A program made the position numbers and the translations under genes. Shown here in pieces: positions 49,814 to 58,540 of a stretch of DNA of 64,000 nucleotides. Origin of the DNA: Bradyrhizobium sp. ORS 278 (GTDB lineage Bacteria; Pseudomonadota; Alphaproteobacteria; Rhizobiales; Xanthobacteraceae); contig NC_009445.1 in assembly GCF_000026145.1 (NCBI RefSeq), forward strand, positions 4,030,001-4,094,000, in the 5' to 3' direction. The notes under the pieces are model-generated. The model was not told the origin of the DNA, made no database searches, and saw only the letters and a list, made by a program, of their open reading frames with translations. Position 1 is the first letter of the stretch, and each line of letters begins with the position of its first letter.

Positions 49814-51217
49814 TCATGGCTGCGGCCTCGCGCCACGCCCCTGCTCGCCACTTCCCTGAGGCGGGTTGCCGGCATCGCCCTGGCCATCGGCGGCCGGTCG
49901 CCGGCGACGCTCGCCGTCCTTCGGCGCACCTTCAGCCGGTGCACCGCCTTCCTTCGCCTGGTCCTTTGTTTGATCCTTGCCTTGCGGGTTGCGGCCGCGC
50001 TTGCGCGGCGCGAGATCGGCCTGCGGCGCCTGGTCGGCGCGGCCGACCACGACCTTGGCGCCATCGGCGAGATTGGCGAAGCCGGTCGTGATGACGCGAT
50101 CGGACGGGCTCAAGCCGCTCGCGATCACCGCCTCGCTTTCGTTCTGCTGCACCACCGTCACCGGATGCGCCGACGCGATATCGCCCTCGCCGATCACGTA
50201 GCTGAAAGTGCCCGCAGGTCCCCGCTGCACGGCCGAGGTCGGCACCGTCAGCGCCTGCCTCAGCGTCTCGACCTTGAGGCGGACATTGACGAACTGGCCG
50301 GGCCAGAGCTGGAACTTGGTGTTGGGAAACTCCGCCTTCAGCTTCAACGTACCGGTGGTCTGGTCGACCTGGTTGTCGATGCCGCGCAACGTGCCGGTAT
50401 CGATCACCGTGACACCGTCATTGCCGAACACGTCGACCGCGAGCGGTCCCTTGGCGGCGGCGGCATTGACCCGCATGATCTGCTGCTGCGGCAGGCTGAA
50501 CTGGACCGCGATCGGCTGCAACTGGGTGATGACGACGAGGCCGGTCGTGTCGGCGGAGTGGATGATGTTGCCCTGATCGACCTGACGCAGGCCGGCGCGC
50601 CCCGCGATCGGCGCCACGATCTTGGTGTAGCTCAAGGTCGCCGCGGCATTGTCGATGGCGGCCTGGTCGGCCTTGATCAGCGCCTGTTGCTGCGCGACGA
50701 CCGCGCGCTGCGTATCGGCCTGTTGCTTGGAGCCAGCACTGCTTGCGGCGAGCTGCTCATAGCGGGCGAGATCGAGCTTCTGGTTGGCGAGCTGCGCCTC
50801 GTCCTGCGCCTTCTTGGCAACCGCCTGGTCGTATTGCGCCTGATAGATCGCCGGATCGATCTCGGCGAGCACATCGCCTTTCTTGACGTCCTGCCCCTCG
50901 ACGAAATTGACCGCGATCAGCTTGCCGTCGACCTGCGACCGCACCGTCACCGTGTTCAGCGCACGCACCGAGCCGACGCCGTCGAGATAGACCGGCACGT
51001 CCTTGATGACGGGCGATGCTGCGAGAACGGGGACCGGCAGGTCGGGCCGCGCAAAGCGGTTATTGGCCTGCTGCTTCTGCTGCATCGCCGACCAGCCGAT
51101 ATAGCCGAGGCCTCCGAGGATCAGCAGCGTGATCGTGATCGACACTAGCCGCCGGGCGACGCTCGAGCGCGCCCGCTTCACGGCCCCTGCTCCCTTCTCG
51201 TCCGGTTTAAAGAGCAT
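49814..51217 (-). CDS. Periplasmic adaptor of RND pump, MdtA-like
   Basis: 467-residue membrane-fusion protein with an N-terminal membrane anchor (SITITLLILGGLGYIGW), a lipoyl/hairpin core (VDGKLIAVNFVEGQDVKKGDVLAEIDP and a coiled-coil hairpin near 135-195) and beta-barrel/membrane-proximal domains. The C-terminal 70 residues are a charged, low-complexity tail rich in Gly, Arg, Lys, Pro and Gln. It overlaps the upstream outer-membrane factor gene by 11 bp. Confidence 0.93.
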   Translation of the reverse strand: MLFKPDEKGAGAVKRARSSVARRLVSITITLLILGGLGYIGWSAMQQKQQANNRFARPDLPVPVLAASPVIKDVPVYLDGVGSVRALNTVTVRSQVDGKLIAVNFVEGQDVKKGDVLAEIDPAIYQAQYDQAVAKKAQDEAQLANQKLDLARYEQLAASSAGSKQQADTQRAVVAQQQALIKADQAAIDNAAATLSYTKIVAPIAGRAGLRQVDQGNIIHSADTTGLVVITQLQPIAVQFSLPQQQIMRVNAAAAKGPLAVDVFGNDGVTVIDTGTLRGIDNQVDQTTGTLKLKAEFPNTKFQLWPGQFVNVRLKVETLRQALTVPTSAVQRGPAGTFSYVIGEGDIASAHPVTVVQQNESEAVIASGLSPSDRVITTGFANLADGAKVVVGRADQAPQADLAPRKRGRNPQGKDQTKDQAKEGGAPAEGAPKDGERRRRPAADGQGDAGNPPQGSGEQGRGARPQP

Positions 51218-52763
51218 CGGCCGACTTCTCCATGCGCGGCTCCCAGCCGCCGCCGAGCGCCTGGTACAGGCTCACGAACGCCTGCAGACGTGCCAGCTGC
51301 GCCTGCCATAGCGCGTCCTCGGCCTGAAACAGCGTCAATTGGGTATTCAAGACAGTCACGATATCGGCAGTTCCCGCGCGCAATTGCTGCTCGGAGAGCT
51401 GGAAGGCCCGGCGAGACGCGGCGACGACCTCGCGCTGCAATTGCAGGCGGATCGTGGTCTGCTTGATCGAGAACAGCGCGTTGTTGACGTCGGTGAACGC
51501 CTGAATGACCGTCTTGCGATAGGTCTGCAGCAGTTCATCCTGGCGTGCCTTGGCATTCTCGAAATTGCCGAGGATCTTGCCGCCGTCGAAGATCGGCTGC
51601 GTCAGGCTGCCGGCCAGGCTGAAGAAGGCTGCATGCGGCTGAAACAGCGAGACGAGCGCGGCGCTCTGGTAGCCGCCATTGCCGGTCAGCTGGATGCTCG
51701 GGAAGAACTGCGCCCGGGCGCTGCCGACATTGGCCGTGGCGGAGGCCAGCTGCGCCTCCTGGCGACGGATGTCCGGCCGCTGCGTCAACAGCTCCGACGG
51801 CAGCCCGGGCGTGACGCGCGGGGTCCTGATCTGATCGAGCGAGCCACCGCTGATACGAATGCCCTCGGGCGACCGGGAGACCAGCACGGCGAGCGCATTG
51901 ACGTTCTGATCGAGCGTCTGGCGCAACGGCGGCACCGCGGCCTTCTGGTTGGCGAGCACGCTCTCCTGCTGGGCGACGTCGAGATCATTGCCGGTGCCGG
52001 CCTTCTGCCGCTCGCGGATGGCGTCGAGCACGCGCGAGGCGCTGGCGATGTTGCGCTCGGCGGTGCGAATCCGGTCCTGCGCCGCAAGCACCTGGAAGTA
52101 GGCATTGGCGACGGTTGCGAGCGTCGTCAGCTGGGTGACGTCGCGGTCGAAACGGTTGGCGACCGCAGTCTCCTCGGCGGCCTGCAGCGCATCGCGGTTC
52201 TGGCCGAAGAAGTCGAGCTGATAGCTTGCCGAGAGCGACGCCTGATAATTGACGGTCTCTCGGCCCCCATTGGTGAGCCCGCTCGCGCTCGAGCCTGACG
52301 TGCGCGAGTAGGTCTCCTGCCCCGTCCCCGACAGGCTCGGCAGCAACGCGGCTCCCGCCTGACGCGCCAGCGCGTCGGCCTGCCTGAACCTTGCCACGGC
52401 CGCAGCGATGTCGAGGTTGACGCTCTGCGCCTCCTCCATCAGCTGGGTCAGCTCACGCGAGCCGAAGCCTCGCCACCAGTCCAGCGTCGGCGGCGCCGTC
52501 GTGTCGGCGCCGGAGGCGGACTTGTAGCGCCTGGGCAGATCGAGGGCCGGATCGGGAATATCCTGCGTCAAGAGGCAGCCGGCGGAGCTCGCGGCCAGAC
52601 CGATGGCCGCGATCCAGCGGGCGAAATGTCGCAGGCTGAGCTGCGCATGAGGCGCCCGCTTGCCGGCGACGGTCCGCGTGTCAGCGGACGCGCGGCAAGG
52701 CTCGTCGACGGCAATTCCCACTGTGGACACTGGCGTGATGCTTCCCTGTAGCTTGGGAATCAT
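51207..52763 (-). CDS. NodT-type outer membrane factor lipoprotein of RND system
   Basis: Outer-membrane channel of the tripartite pump. The two repeated OEP domains are clear (FRQADALARQAGAALLPSLS and IRRQEAQLASATANVGSARA). A lipobox-like site (LAASSAGC, Cys at position 63 from the ATG at 52763) suggests a lipid anchor. The N-terminal 40 residues before the signal core are unusually long; an alternative GTG at 52730 has GGGAAG 10 nt upstream, so the start is uncertain. It is the first gene of the RND operon. Confidence 0.88.
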   Translation of the reverse strand: MIPKLQGSITPVSTVGIAVDEPCRASADTRTVAGKRAPHAQLSLRHFARWIAAIGLAASSAGCLLTQDIPDPALDLPRRYKSASGADTTAPPTLDWWRGFGSRELTQLMEEAQSVNLDIAAAVARFRQADALARQAGAALLPSLSGTGQETYSRTSGSSASGLTNGGRETVNYQASLSASYQLDFFGQNRDALQAAEETAVANRFDRDVTQLTTLATVANAYFQVLAAQDRIRTAERNIASASRVLDAIRERQKAGTGNDLDVAQQESVLANQKAAVPPLRQTLDQNVNALAVLVSRSPEGIRISGGSLDQIRTPRVTPGLPSELLTQRPDIRRQEAQLASATANVGSARAQFFPSIQLTGNGGYQSAALVSLFQPHAAFFSLAGSLTQPIFDGGKILGNFENAKARQDELLQTYRKTVIQAFTDVNNALFSIKQTTIRLQLQREVVAASRRAFQLSEQQLRAGTADIVTVLNTQLTLFQAEDALWQAQLARLQAFVSLYQALGGGWEPRMEKSADAL

Positions 52764-53026
52764 TCTAGCCGGCCGCCAAGGCGGCGGACAGCCCTGCACC
52801 CGCCCCGTCCCCCGGCAGCGACGGCTCAGATGCGAACGCCGGAATCGACGAATCGCCCGTAATTCAGCGGGGATGCGTGCGCGCGAGGTCACGAATCGGT
52901 AGCGACTGCCTTACCAAGATTTCATCTGTTACGGGCCATTTTGAGCAGGGTGTGACGCGGGGAGCGCGCTCTGAAACCCATTGCTGGCGGCTCCGTAACT
53001 TGCACGTGAACTTCAGGGGGGCATTC

Positions 53027-54340
53027 ATGCGAGTTGCGGTGGTTGGAACAGGAATTGCGGGGAATGCCGCGGCCTGGTCCTTGGCGAAGCGTTATCCGAT
53101 CACCGTGTACGAGCGCGACATCCGTCCAGGCGGCCACAGCCACACCGTCACGATCGACTATGGCGGCACCCCTGTTTCGGTCGATATCGGCTTCATCGTC
53201 TACAATGAGCTGAATTATCCCGAGTTGACGGCGCTGTTCGATCATCTCGGCGTCGAGACCGTCGATAGCAGCATGAGCTTCGCCGTCACGGCGGATGCCG
53301 GCCGGTTCGAATGGAAGGGCGGCGGCAATACCTGGCTCGACACCGCCAAAGGGCTGTTCGCGCAGCCAAGCAACCTGCTGTCGACGTCATATCTCTGGAT
53401 GCTGAGGGACATCCTCACCTTCAACGAGCAGAGCACCGCCGACTTCAAGGCCGGCCGCCTGGCGGGGCTCACGCTCGGCGATTATTTTCGCCGCAACCAT
53501 TTCGCCCCGCGCCTGCTGACCGATTATTTGGCGCCGATGGGCGCCGCGATCTGGTCGGCGCCGGCCTCCGAAATGCTGGATTTTCCGGCTGAAAACTTCG
53601 TGGCCTTCTTCAGCAACCATCGCTTGCTGCAATATGACCGTCCGGTCTGGCGTACGGTGAAGGGCGGCAGCCGCAGCTATGTCGACAAGCTGACGGCGAG
53701 CTTCCGCAACCATGTCAGGCTTGGCAGCGCCGTCACGCGCATCGAGCGCACATCTCATGGTGTCGTCGTCGAGGATAGCAGTGGTCATCGCGACAGCTAT
53801 GATCACGTCGTCATCGCGGCTCATAGCGACCAGGCGCTCGCCATGCTTGCCGACGCCGACGAGCACGAGCGCGGCGTGCTCGGTGCGATCAAGTACTCGC
53901 CCAACACGATCTACCTCCACCGCGATGCCAGGCTGATGCCAAAGCGGCGGCGCGCCTGGGCGTCGTGGAATTTCCTGCGCTGGCAGCGCGAGGGCGTTCC
54001 GCTGAACGACGTCGCTGTGACCTATTGGATGAACAATCTGCAGGGCATCGACCACGATAAGCCGCTGTTTGTCAGCCTCAACCCTCCCTTCGCTCCGGAG
54101 CCGGAACTGACTTTCGGCAAATATGTCTGCGAGCATCCGCAATACACCGCTGCCGCCTTTGCGGCGCAGAAGCGTCTGGCGGCGATTCAGGGGCAGCGCC
54201 ACACCTGGTTCTGCGGGGCCTGGACGGGTTATGGTTTCCACGAGGACGGGCTGCGCTCGGGGCTCGCGGTGGCGGAGGCACTCGGCGCGACCGTCCCGTG
54301 GCGCGGACTTCCCGCCGAGCTTGCCGAAGCCGCGGAATAG
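53027..54340 (+). CDS. FAD-dependent amine oxidase-like protein of fatty-acid modification cluster
   Basis: 437-residue NAD/FAD-binding protein with the dinucleotide motif VVGTGIAGNAAAWSLA at the start and GGHSHTV following. Proteins of this type sit in front of DUF1365 and cyclopropane-fatty-acid-synthase genes in many proteobacteria and are thought to act on lipid acyl chains. GGGGGG lies 7 nt before the ATG. The stop is 7 bp from the DUF1365 start. The actual reaction is unproven. Confidence 0.85.
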   Translation: MRVAVVGTGIAGNAAAWSLAKRYPITVYERDIRPGGHSHTVTIDYGGTPVSVDIGFIVYNELNYPELTALFDHLGVETVDSSMSFAVTADAGRFEWKGGGNTWLDTAKGLFAQPSNLLSTSYLWMLRDILTFNEQSTADFKAGRLAGLTLGDYFRRNHFAPRLLTDYLAPMGAAIWSAPASEMLDFPAENFVAFFSNHRLLQYDRPVWRTVKGGSRSYVDKLTASFRNHVRLGSAVTRIERTSHGVVVEDSSGHRDSYDHVVIAAHSDQALAMLADADEHERGVLGAIKYSPNTIYLHRDARLMPKRRRAWASWNFLRWQREGVPLNDVAVTYWMNNLQGIDHDKPLFVSLNPPFAPEPELTFGKYVCEHPQYTAAAFAAQKRLAAIQGQRHTWFCGAWTGYGFHEDGLRSGLAVAEALGATVPWRGLPAELAEAAE

Positions 54341-54347
54341 GCACGAA

Positions 54348-55184
54348 ATGGATATCGACCAACCGGGAGATCGAGGCGCGGCGGCCACACTCTACGTCGG
54401 CGAGGTGATGCATGCCCGGATGCGGCCGACGACGCATCGCTTCCAGTACCGCGTCATGAGCCTGCTGATCGATCTCGGCCGACTTGACGAGGCGAACCGG
54501 CAGTCAGCTCTGTTCGGGGTCAACCGTCGCGCGCTGTACAGTTTTCACGAAAGCGATCATGGCCGCCGCGACGGCTCCTCGCTGCTGGCCTATGCGCAGG
54601 CCTGCGCGGCGGATCACGGCGTCGACCTCACCGGCGGACGCGTTCTCTTGCTATGCTATCCGCGGCTGCTCGGCTACGTCTTCAATCCGCTCTCCGTGTA
54701 TTTCTGCTATCGCCACGACGGCAGCCTGGCCCTGATGATCTACGAAGTCCGCAACACGTTCGGCGAGATCAATCCCTACGTGCTGCCGGTCGCGCCAGGC
54801 GAGCTCACCGAGGCCGGTCTGCGCCAGGAGCAGGACAAGACCTTCTACGTCTCGCCCTTCATCGACATGGCGATGCGGTATCATTTCCGGGTCATGCCAC
54901 CGGGCGACAATGTGAAGTTGCGGATTCTGGAGACCGGGGCCGATGGTCCGCTGCTAGCTGCCACCTTCTTCGGCCGCCGCCGCAGCCTGACCTCGCGCTC
55001 TCTTCTCGCGGCCTTCGGCTCCCTGCCCCTGGTGACCCTGAAGATCTTCGGCGCCATCCATTGGGAGGCGCTGCGGCTCTGGATCAAGGGCGTCCGCCTC
55101 GTTCCGCGCGGCGACATGGTCGGTCCGGGAACCGATACCGGCTTGGCGAGAAACGACAGCCACGCTTATATATCGCAGCGCTGA
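54348..55184 (+). CDS. DUF1365 protein
   Basis: 278-residue protein with the family signature YVGEVMHARMRPTTHRFQYR at the start and GYVFNPLSVYFCYR near residue 105. DUF1365 proteins are regularly encoded next to the FAD oxidase and cyclopropane fatty acid synthase, as here. No enzymatic role has been settled; a part in acyl-chain modification is inferred from linkage. Confidence 0.87.
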   Translation: MDIDQPGDRGAAATLYVGEVMHARMRPTTHRFQYRVMSLLIDLGRLDEANRQSALFGVNRRALYSFHESDHGRRDGSSLLAYAQACAADHGVDLTGGRVLLLCYPRLLGYVFNPLSVYFCYRHDGSLALMIYEVRNTFGEINPYVLPVAPGELTEAGLRQEQDKTFYVSPFIDMAMRYHFRVMPPGDNVKLRILETGADGPLLAATFFGRRRSLTSRSLLAAFGSLPLVTLKIFGAIHWEALRLWIKGVRLVPRGDMVGPGTDTGLARNDSHAYISQR

Positions 55185-55290
55185 CCGGAAACGGCGGCGC
55201 GCTCTGCCCGGGCCACCCGTCCAGAAGGCGCCTCATCGGCAGCCGTGCGGGCGGCGCGGGGGTAGAGCCGATTGCGTAAATGGACCTGCC

Positions 55291-56523
55291 ATGCCGGACG
55301 TCATCCCCGTCACCCCTGACAGCATCGACAAGGTGCTTGCCGATCTGCCTCGTCTGCCCCGTCTCGCCCTCGGCTTCGGCTCGCGGCTGCGAAAGGGCAC
55401 GCTCGACGTGACGCTGCCCGATGGCCGCATCGTCCGGCTCGGCGGTGTCGAGCCGGGGCCGGCAGCGGCCATGATCCTCGCCAATTACGGCTTCGCCTCC
55501 GGCATCATCAACGGCGGCGACATCGGCATCGCCGAAGCGTATCTCAATGGCGACTGGGATACGCCGGACCTGACGCAGTTTCTCTATCTGTTCTGCGTCA
55601 ACCAGCATTTGCTGCAGTCGATGCTGGCGGACAAGCCGTTGATCCGGCTTGCCCAGTTGGTGCGGCACTGGTTCAACCGCAACACCAAGCGGCAGGCCAA
55701 GCGCAACATCTACGCCCATTACGACATCGGCAATTCGTTCTACTCGGCGTGGCTCGACCCCAGCATGACCTATTCCTCGGCCCTGTTCGAGGAGCACACC
55801 ACGGATCTGACGGCTGCCCAGGCCAACAAGTACAAGCGGCTGGCGGAGGCGATCGACCTGAAGCCCGGCCAGAAGCTCCTGGAGATCGGCTGCGGCTGGG
55901 GCGGCTTCGCGGAGTATGTGGCGAAGACGTTCAACGCGAAGGTCGTGGGTTTGACGATCAGCGAGCAGCAGCGCGATTTCGCGCAGCGCCGCATCCACGA
56001 GGCCGGCCTTGCCGAGAAGGTCGAGATCCGGCTGCAGGATTATCGCGACGAGCGCGACCGCTACGATCGCATCGCCTCGATCGAGATGATCGAGGCCGTC
56101 GGCGAAGAGTTCTGGCCAAAATATTTTTCGCAGCTGCGAGACCGTCTGCTCCCGGGCGGCCTTGCCGGTGTCCAGGCCATTACCATTCAGGACAGCCTGT
56201 TTCACCACTACCGGCGCGAGGTCGACTTCATCCAGCGCTACGTTTTTCCCGGCGGCATGCTGCCGACGCCGCAGATCCTGAAGTCGCTTGGCGAACGGTT
56301 TGGCATCCCCGTCATTCGCGAGCGAATTTTTGGGGAAGATTATGCCAAGACGCTGGCGATCTGGCGCAACAATTTTCGCGCGGCCTGGCCGGATCTGACG
56401 CCGGCGGGATTCGACGAGCGCTTCCGCCGGCTGTGGGAGTACTATCTGTCGTACTGCGAAGCAGGTTTCCTGTCAGGGAACATCGACGTGCGCCAGGTGG
56501 TGTTTGCCAAATCCGGGGCATAG
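55291..56523 (+). CDS. cfa: Cyclopropane-fatty-acyl-phospholipid synthase family methyltransferase
   Basis: 410-residue SAM methyltransferase that adds a methylene bridge across double bonds of phospholipid acyl chains. Seen are an N-terminal domain, the motif HYDIGNSFYSAWLDPSMTYS, the SAM site LLEIGCGWGGFAEY and the C-terminal WEYYLSYCEAGF. It is 106 bp downstream of the DUF1365 gene. Other members of the family form different branched or furan lipids, so the exact product is open. Confidence 0.93.
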   Translation: MPDVIPVTPDSIDKVLADLPRLPRLALGFGSRLRKGTLDVTLPDGRIVRLGGVEPGPAAAMILANYGFASGIINGGDIGIAEAYLNGDWDTPDLTQFLYLFCVNQHLLQSMLADKPLIRLAQLVRHWFNRNTKRQAKRNIYAHYDIGNSFYSAWLDPSMTYSSALFEEHTTDLTAAQANKYKRLAEAIDLKPGQKLLEIGCGWGGFAEYVAKTFNAKVVGLTISEQQRDFAQRRIHEAGLAEKVEIRLQDYRDERDRYDRIASIEMIEAVGEEFWPKYFSQLRDRLLPGGLAGVQAITIQDSLFHHYRREVDFIQRYVFPGGMLPTPQILKSLGERFGIPVIRERIFGEDYAKTLAIWRNNFRAAWPDLTPAGFDERFRRLWEYYLSYCEAGFLSGNIDVRQVVFAKSGA

Positions 56524-56607
56524 TGCCGCTGGCTTACGCAGCACTGGAGACTAGGCTAGGGTCTTCCTAGATCTGCTCTTAAGGAAGCTGCCCAAGGTAT
56601 TTGCAAT

Positions 56608-57642
56608 ATGACCATTAGAAACGACGTCGTCGCGGCGATCGGCAACACGCCCCTGATCAAGCTCACGCGCGCCTCGGAGGCGACCGGCTGCACCATCCTC
56701 GGCAAGGCCGAGTTCATGAACCCCGGCCAGTCGGTCAAGGATCGCGCCGGCAAATGGATGATCCTGGAGGCCGAGAAGCGCGGCGATCTCAAGCCGGGCG
56801 GCCTCGTCGTGGAGTCAACGGCCGGCAACACCGGCATCGGTCTTGCCGTGGTCGCCAATGCCCGTGGCTATCGCACGCTGATCGTGATTCCGGAGACGCA
56901 GAGCCAGGAAAAGAAGGACATGCTGCGGATGTGCGGTGCCGATCTCGTCGAGGTCCCGGCTCTGCCGTTCAACAACCCGAACAATTACGCCCATGTCGGC
57001 CGCCGGCTTGCCGACGAGTTGCGCAAGAGCGAGCCGAACGGCGTGCTGTTCGCCGACCAGTGGAACAACCTCGACAACGCCAAGGCGCATTACGAGTCGA
57101 CCGGTCCGGAGATCTGGGAGCAGACCGGCGGCAAGGTCGACGGCTTCGTCTGCGCGGTCGGCACCGGCGGCACGCTGGCCGGCACCAGCCGCTATCTGAA
57201 GGAGAAAAACGCCGGCATCGTCACAGCCTGCGCCGATCCGCACGGCTTTGCGATGTACAACTGGTTCAAGAACCGCGAGGTCAAGTCCACGCCGGGCGAT
57301 TCCATCACCGAGGGCATCGGCATCGGCCGGGTCACGCCGGTGATCGAGACCGCCAAGGTCGATACCGCGTTCCTGATCTCCGATGAGGACGCGGTCAACA
57401 CCATCTACGATCTGCTGCAGCACGAAGGCCTGTGCCTGGGCGGCTCGAGCGGCGTCAATATCGCCGGCGCGGTGCAGCTCGCCAAGCAGCTTGGGCCCGG
57501 CCACACCATCGTGACCATCCTGTGCGACCCGGGCAACCGCTATCAGTCGAAGCTGTACAATCCGGAGTTCATGCGGTCGAAGAACCTGCCCGTGCCGGAA
57601 TGGCTGGAGCGGCGCAGCGGCATCAAGCCGCCATTCGTGTGA
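56608..57642 (+). CDS. cysK: Cysteine synthase A-type PLP enzyme
   Basis: 344-residue enzyme making cysteine from O-acetylserine and sulfide. The PLP lysine is in QSVKDRAGKWMI, the substrate loop is STAGNTGIGLA, and the phosphate loop is CAVGTGGTLAG. It is 20 to 30 residues longer than CysK of E. coli because of a C-terminal extension (NPEFMRSKNLPVPEWLERR), typical of this alphaproteobacterial subgroup. It begins 84 bp after cfa, with a short CTAGG/CCTAG hairpin at 56556-56570 in between. Confidence 0.93.
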   Translation: MTIRNDVVAAIGNTPLIKLTRASEATGCTILGKAEFMNPGQSVKDRAGKWMILEAEKRGDLKPGGLVVESTAGNTGIGLAVVANARGYRTLIVIPETQSQEKKDMLRMCGADLVEVPALPFNNPNNYAHVGRRLADELRKSEPNGVLFADQWNNLDNAKAHYESTGPEIWEQTGGKVDGFVCAVGTGGTLAGTSRYLKEKNAGIVTACADPHGFAMYNWFKNREVKSTPGDSITEGIGIGRVTPVIETAKVDTAFLISDEDAVNTIYDLLQHEGLCLGGSSGVNIAGAVQLAKQLGPGHTIVTILCDPGNRYQSKLYNPEFMRSKNLPVPEWLERRSGIKPPFV

Positions 57643-57643
57643 G

Positions 57644-57706
57644 AGCGAATAGCGAATAGCGAGTAGCGAGTAGCGAGTAGCGAGTAGCGAGTAGCGAGTA
57701 GCGAGC
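57644..57706. repeat. Heptamer tandem repeat array
   Basis: Nine head-to-tail 7-bp units: two AGCGAAT, six AGCGAGT and one AGCGAGC, immediately after the cysK stop. Units are identical within each type, suggesting slippage-driven expansion. The last unit is part of the hairpin at 57700-57720. Confidence 0.95.
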
Positions 57707-57720
57707 AGATACTGCTCGCT
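57700..57720. terminator. Perfect hairpin between convergent cysK and aapP
   Basis: AGCGAGCAG and CTGCTCGCT form a 9-bp perfect stem around ATA. It lies between converging transcripts and could terminate both, although no T-run follows on either strand. Confidence 0.5.
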
Positions 57721-57771
57721 GACGGGGCATCAACCCCTATTCGCTACGCCCCATTGCCATTCGCCCTGTTC

Positions 57772-58515
57772 TCAATGCCGCAGGATCTGGCTGAGGAACA
57801 GCTTGCTGCGCGCGTGCTGCGGGTTGGCAAAAAACTCTTCCGGCGTGTTCGACTCGATGATCTGCCCGGCGTCCATGAACACGACGCGGTTGGCGACCTC
57901 GCGGGCGAAGCCCATCTCGTGGGTCACCACCAGCATGGTCATGCCCTCCTTGGCGAGGTCGACCATGGTGTCGAGCACCTCCTTGACCATCTCGGGATCC
58001 AGCGCCGAGGTCGGCTCGTCGAACAGCATCACCTTGGGATTCATCGTCAGCGCCCGGGCGATCGCGACGCGCTGCTGCTGACCGCCCGACATCTGGCCCG
58101 GGTATTTCTGCGCCTGGTGCGGGATCTTGACCCGCTCCAGGAATTTCATCGCGGTCGCCTCGGCTTCCTTCTGCGGAATGTTGCGCACCCAGATCGGCGC
58201 CAAGGTGCAGTTCTCCAGCACGGTCAGATGCGGGAACAGATTGAAGCTCTGAAAAACCATGCCGACCTCGCGGCGCACCTCGTCGACGCGCTTGAGGTTC
58301 GGGCCGAGGTCGATGCCGTCGACATTGATCTCGCCCTCCTGGAACTCCTCCAGTGCATTGATGCAGCGGATCAGGGTCGACTTGCCGGAGCCCGAAGGCC
58401 CGCAGATCACGATGCGCTCGCCCTTGGCGACGGACAGGTTCACGTCCCGCAGCACGTGGAATTCGCCGTACCATTTGTTGAGCGCGGAGATGCTGACGAT
58501 GGAGTTTGCAGCCAT
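57772..58515 (-). CDS. aapP: General L-amino acid ABC transporter, ATP-binding protein AapP
   Basis: 247-residue cytoplasmic ATPase. Walker A is GPSGSGKST, the signature motif MSGGQQQR, Walker B LMLFDEPT-like ([14 protein letters not shown]), and the switch His is in VVTHEMGF. It is the last gene of aapJQMP and starts 25 bp after aapM. The family energises uptake of a broad range of L-amino acids. Confidence 0.95.
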   Translation of the reverse strand: MAANSIVSISALNKWYGEFHVLRDVNLSVAKGERIVICGPSGSGKSTLIRCINALEEFQEGEINVDGIDLGPNLKRVDEVRREVGMVFQSFNLFPHLTVLENCTLAPIWVRNIPQKEAEATAMKFLERVKIPHQAQKYPGQMSGGQQQRVAIARALTMNPKVMLFDEPTSALDPEMVKEVLDTMVDLAKEGMTMLVVTHEMGFAREVANRVVFMDAGQIIESNTPEEFFANPQHARSKLFLSQILRH

Positions 58516-58540
58516 GGTTCGATGACTCGATGATCTCTGT

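Noticed and set aside
42999..51148. Two plus-strand open frames above 1200 codons opposite the RND operon
   Set aside because: Both are antisense to clear pump and adaptor genes and show the Arg/Asp/His-rich composition of shadow frames.
57644..57706. CRISPR array
   Set aside because: The units are only 7 bp, contiguous and without spacers, and no cas genes are present.
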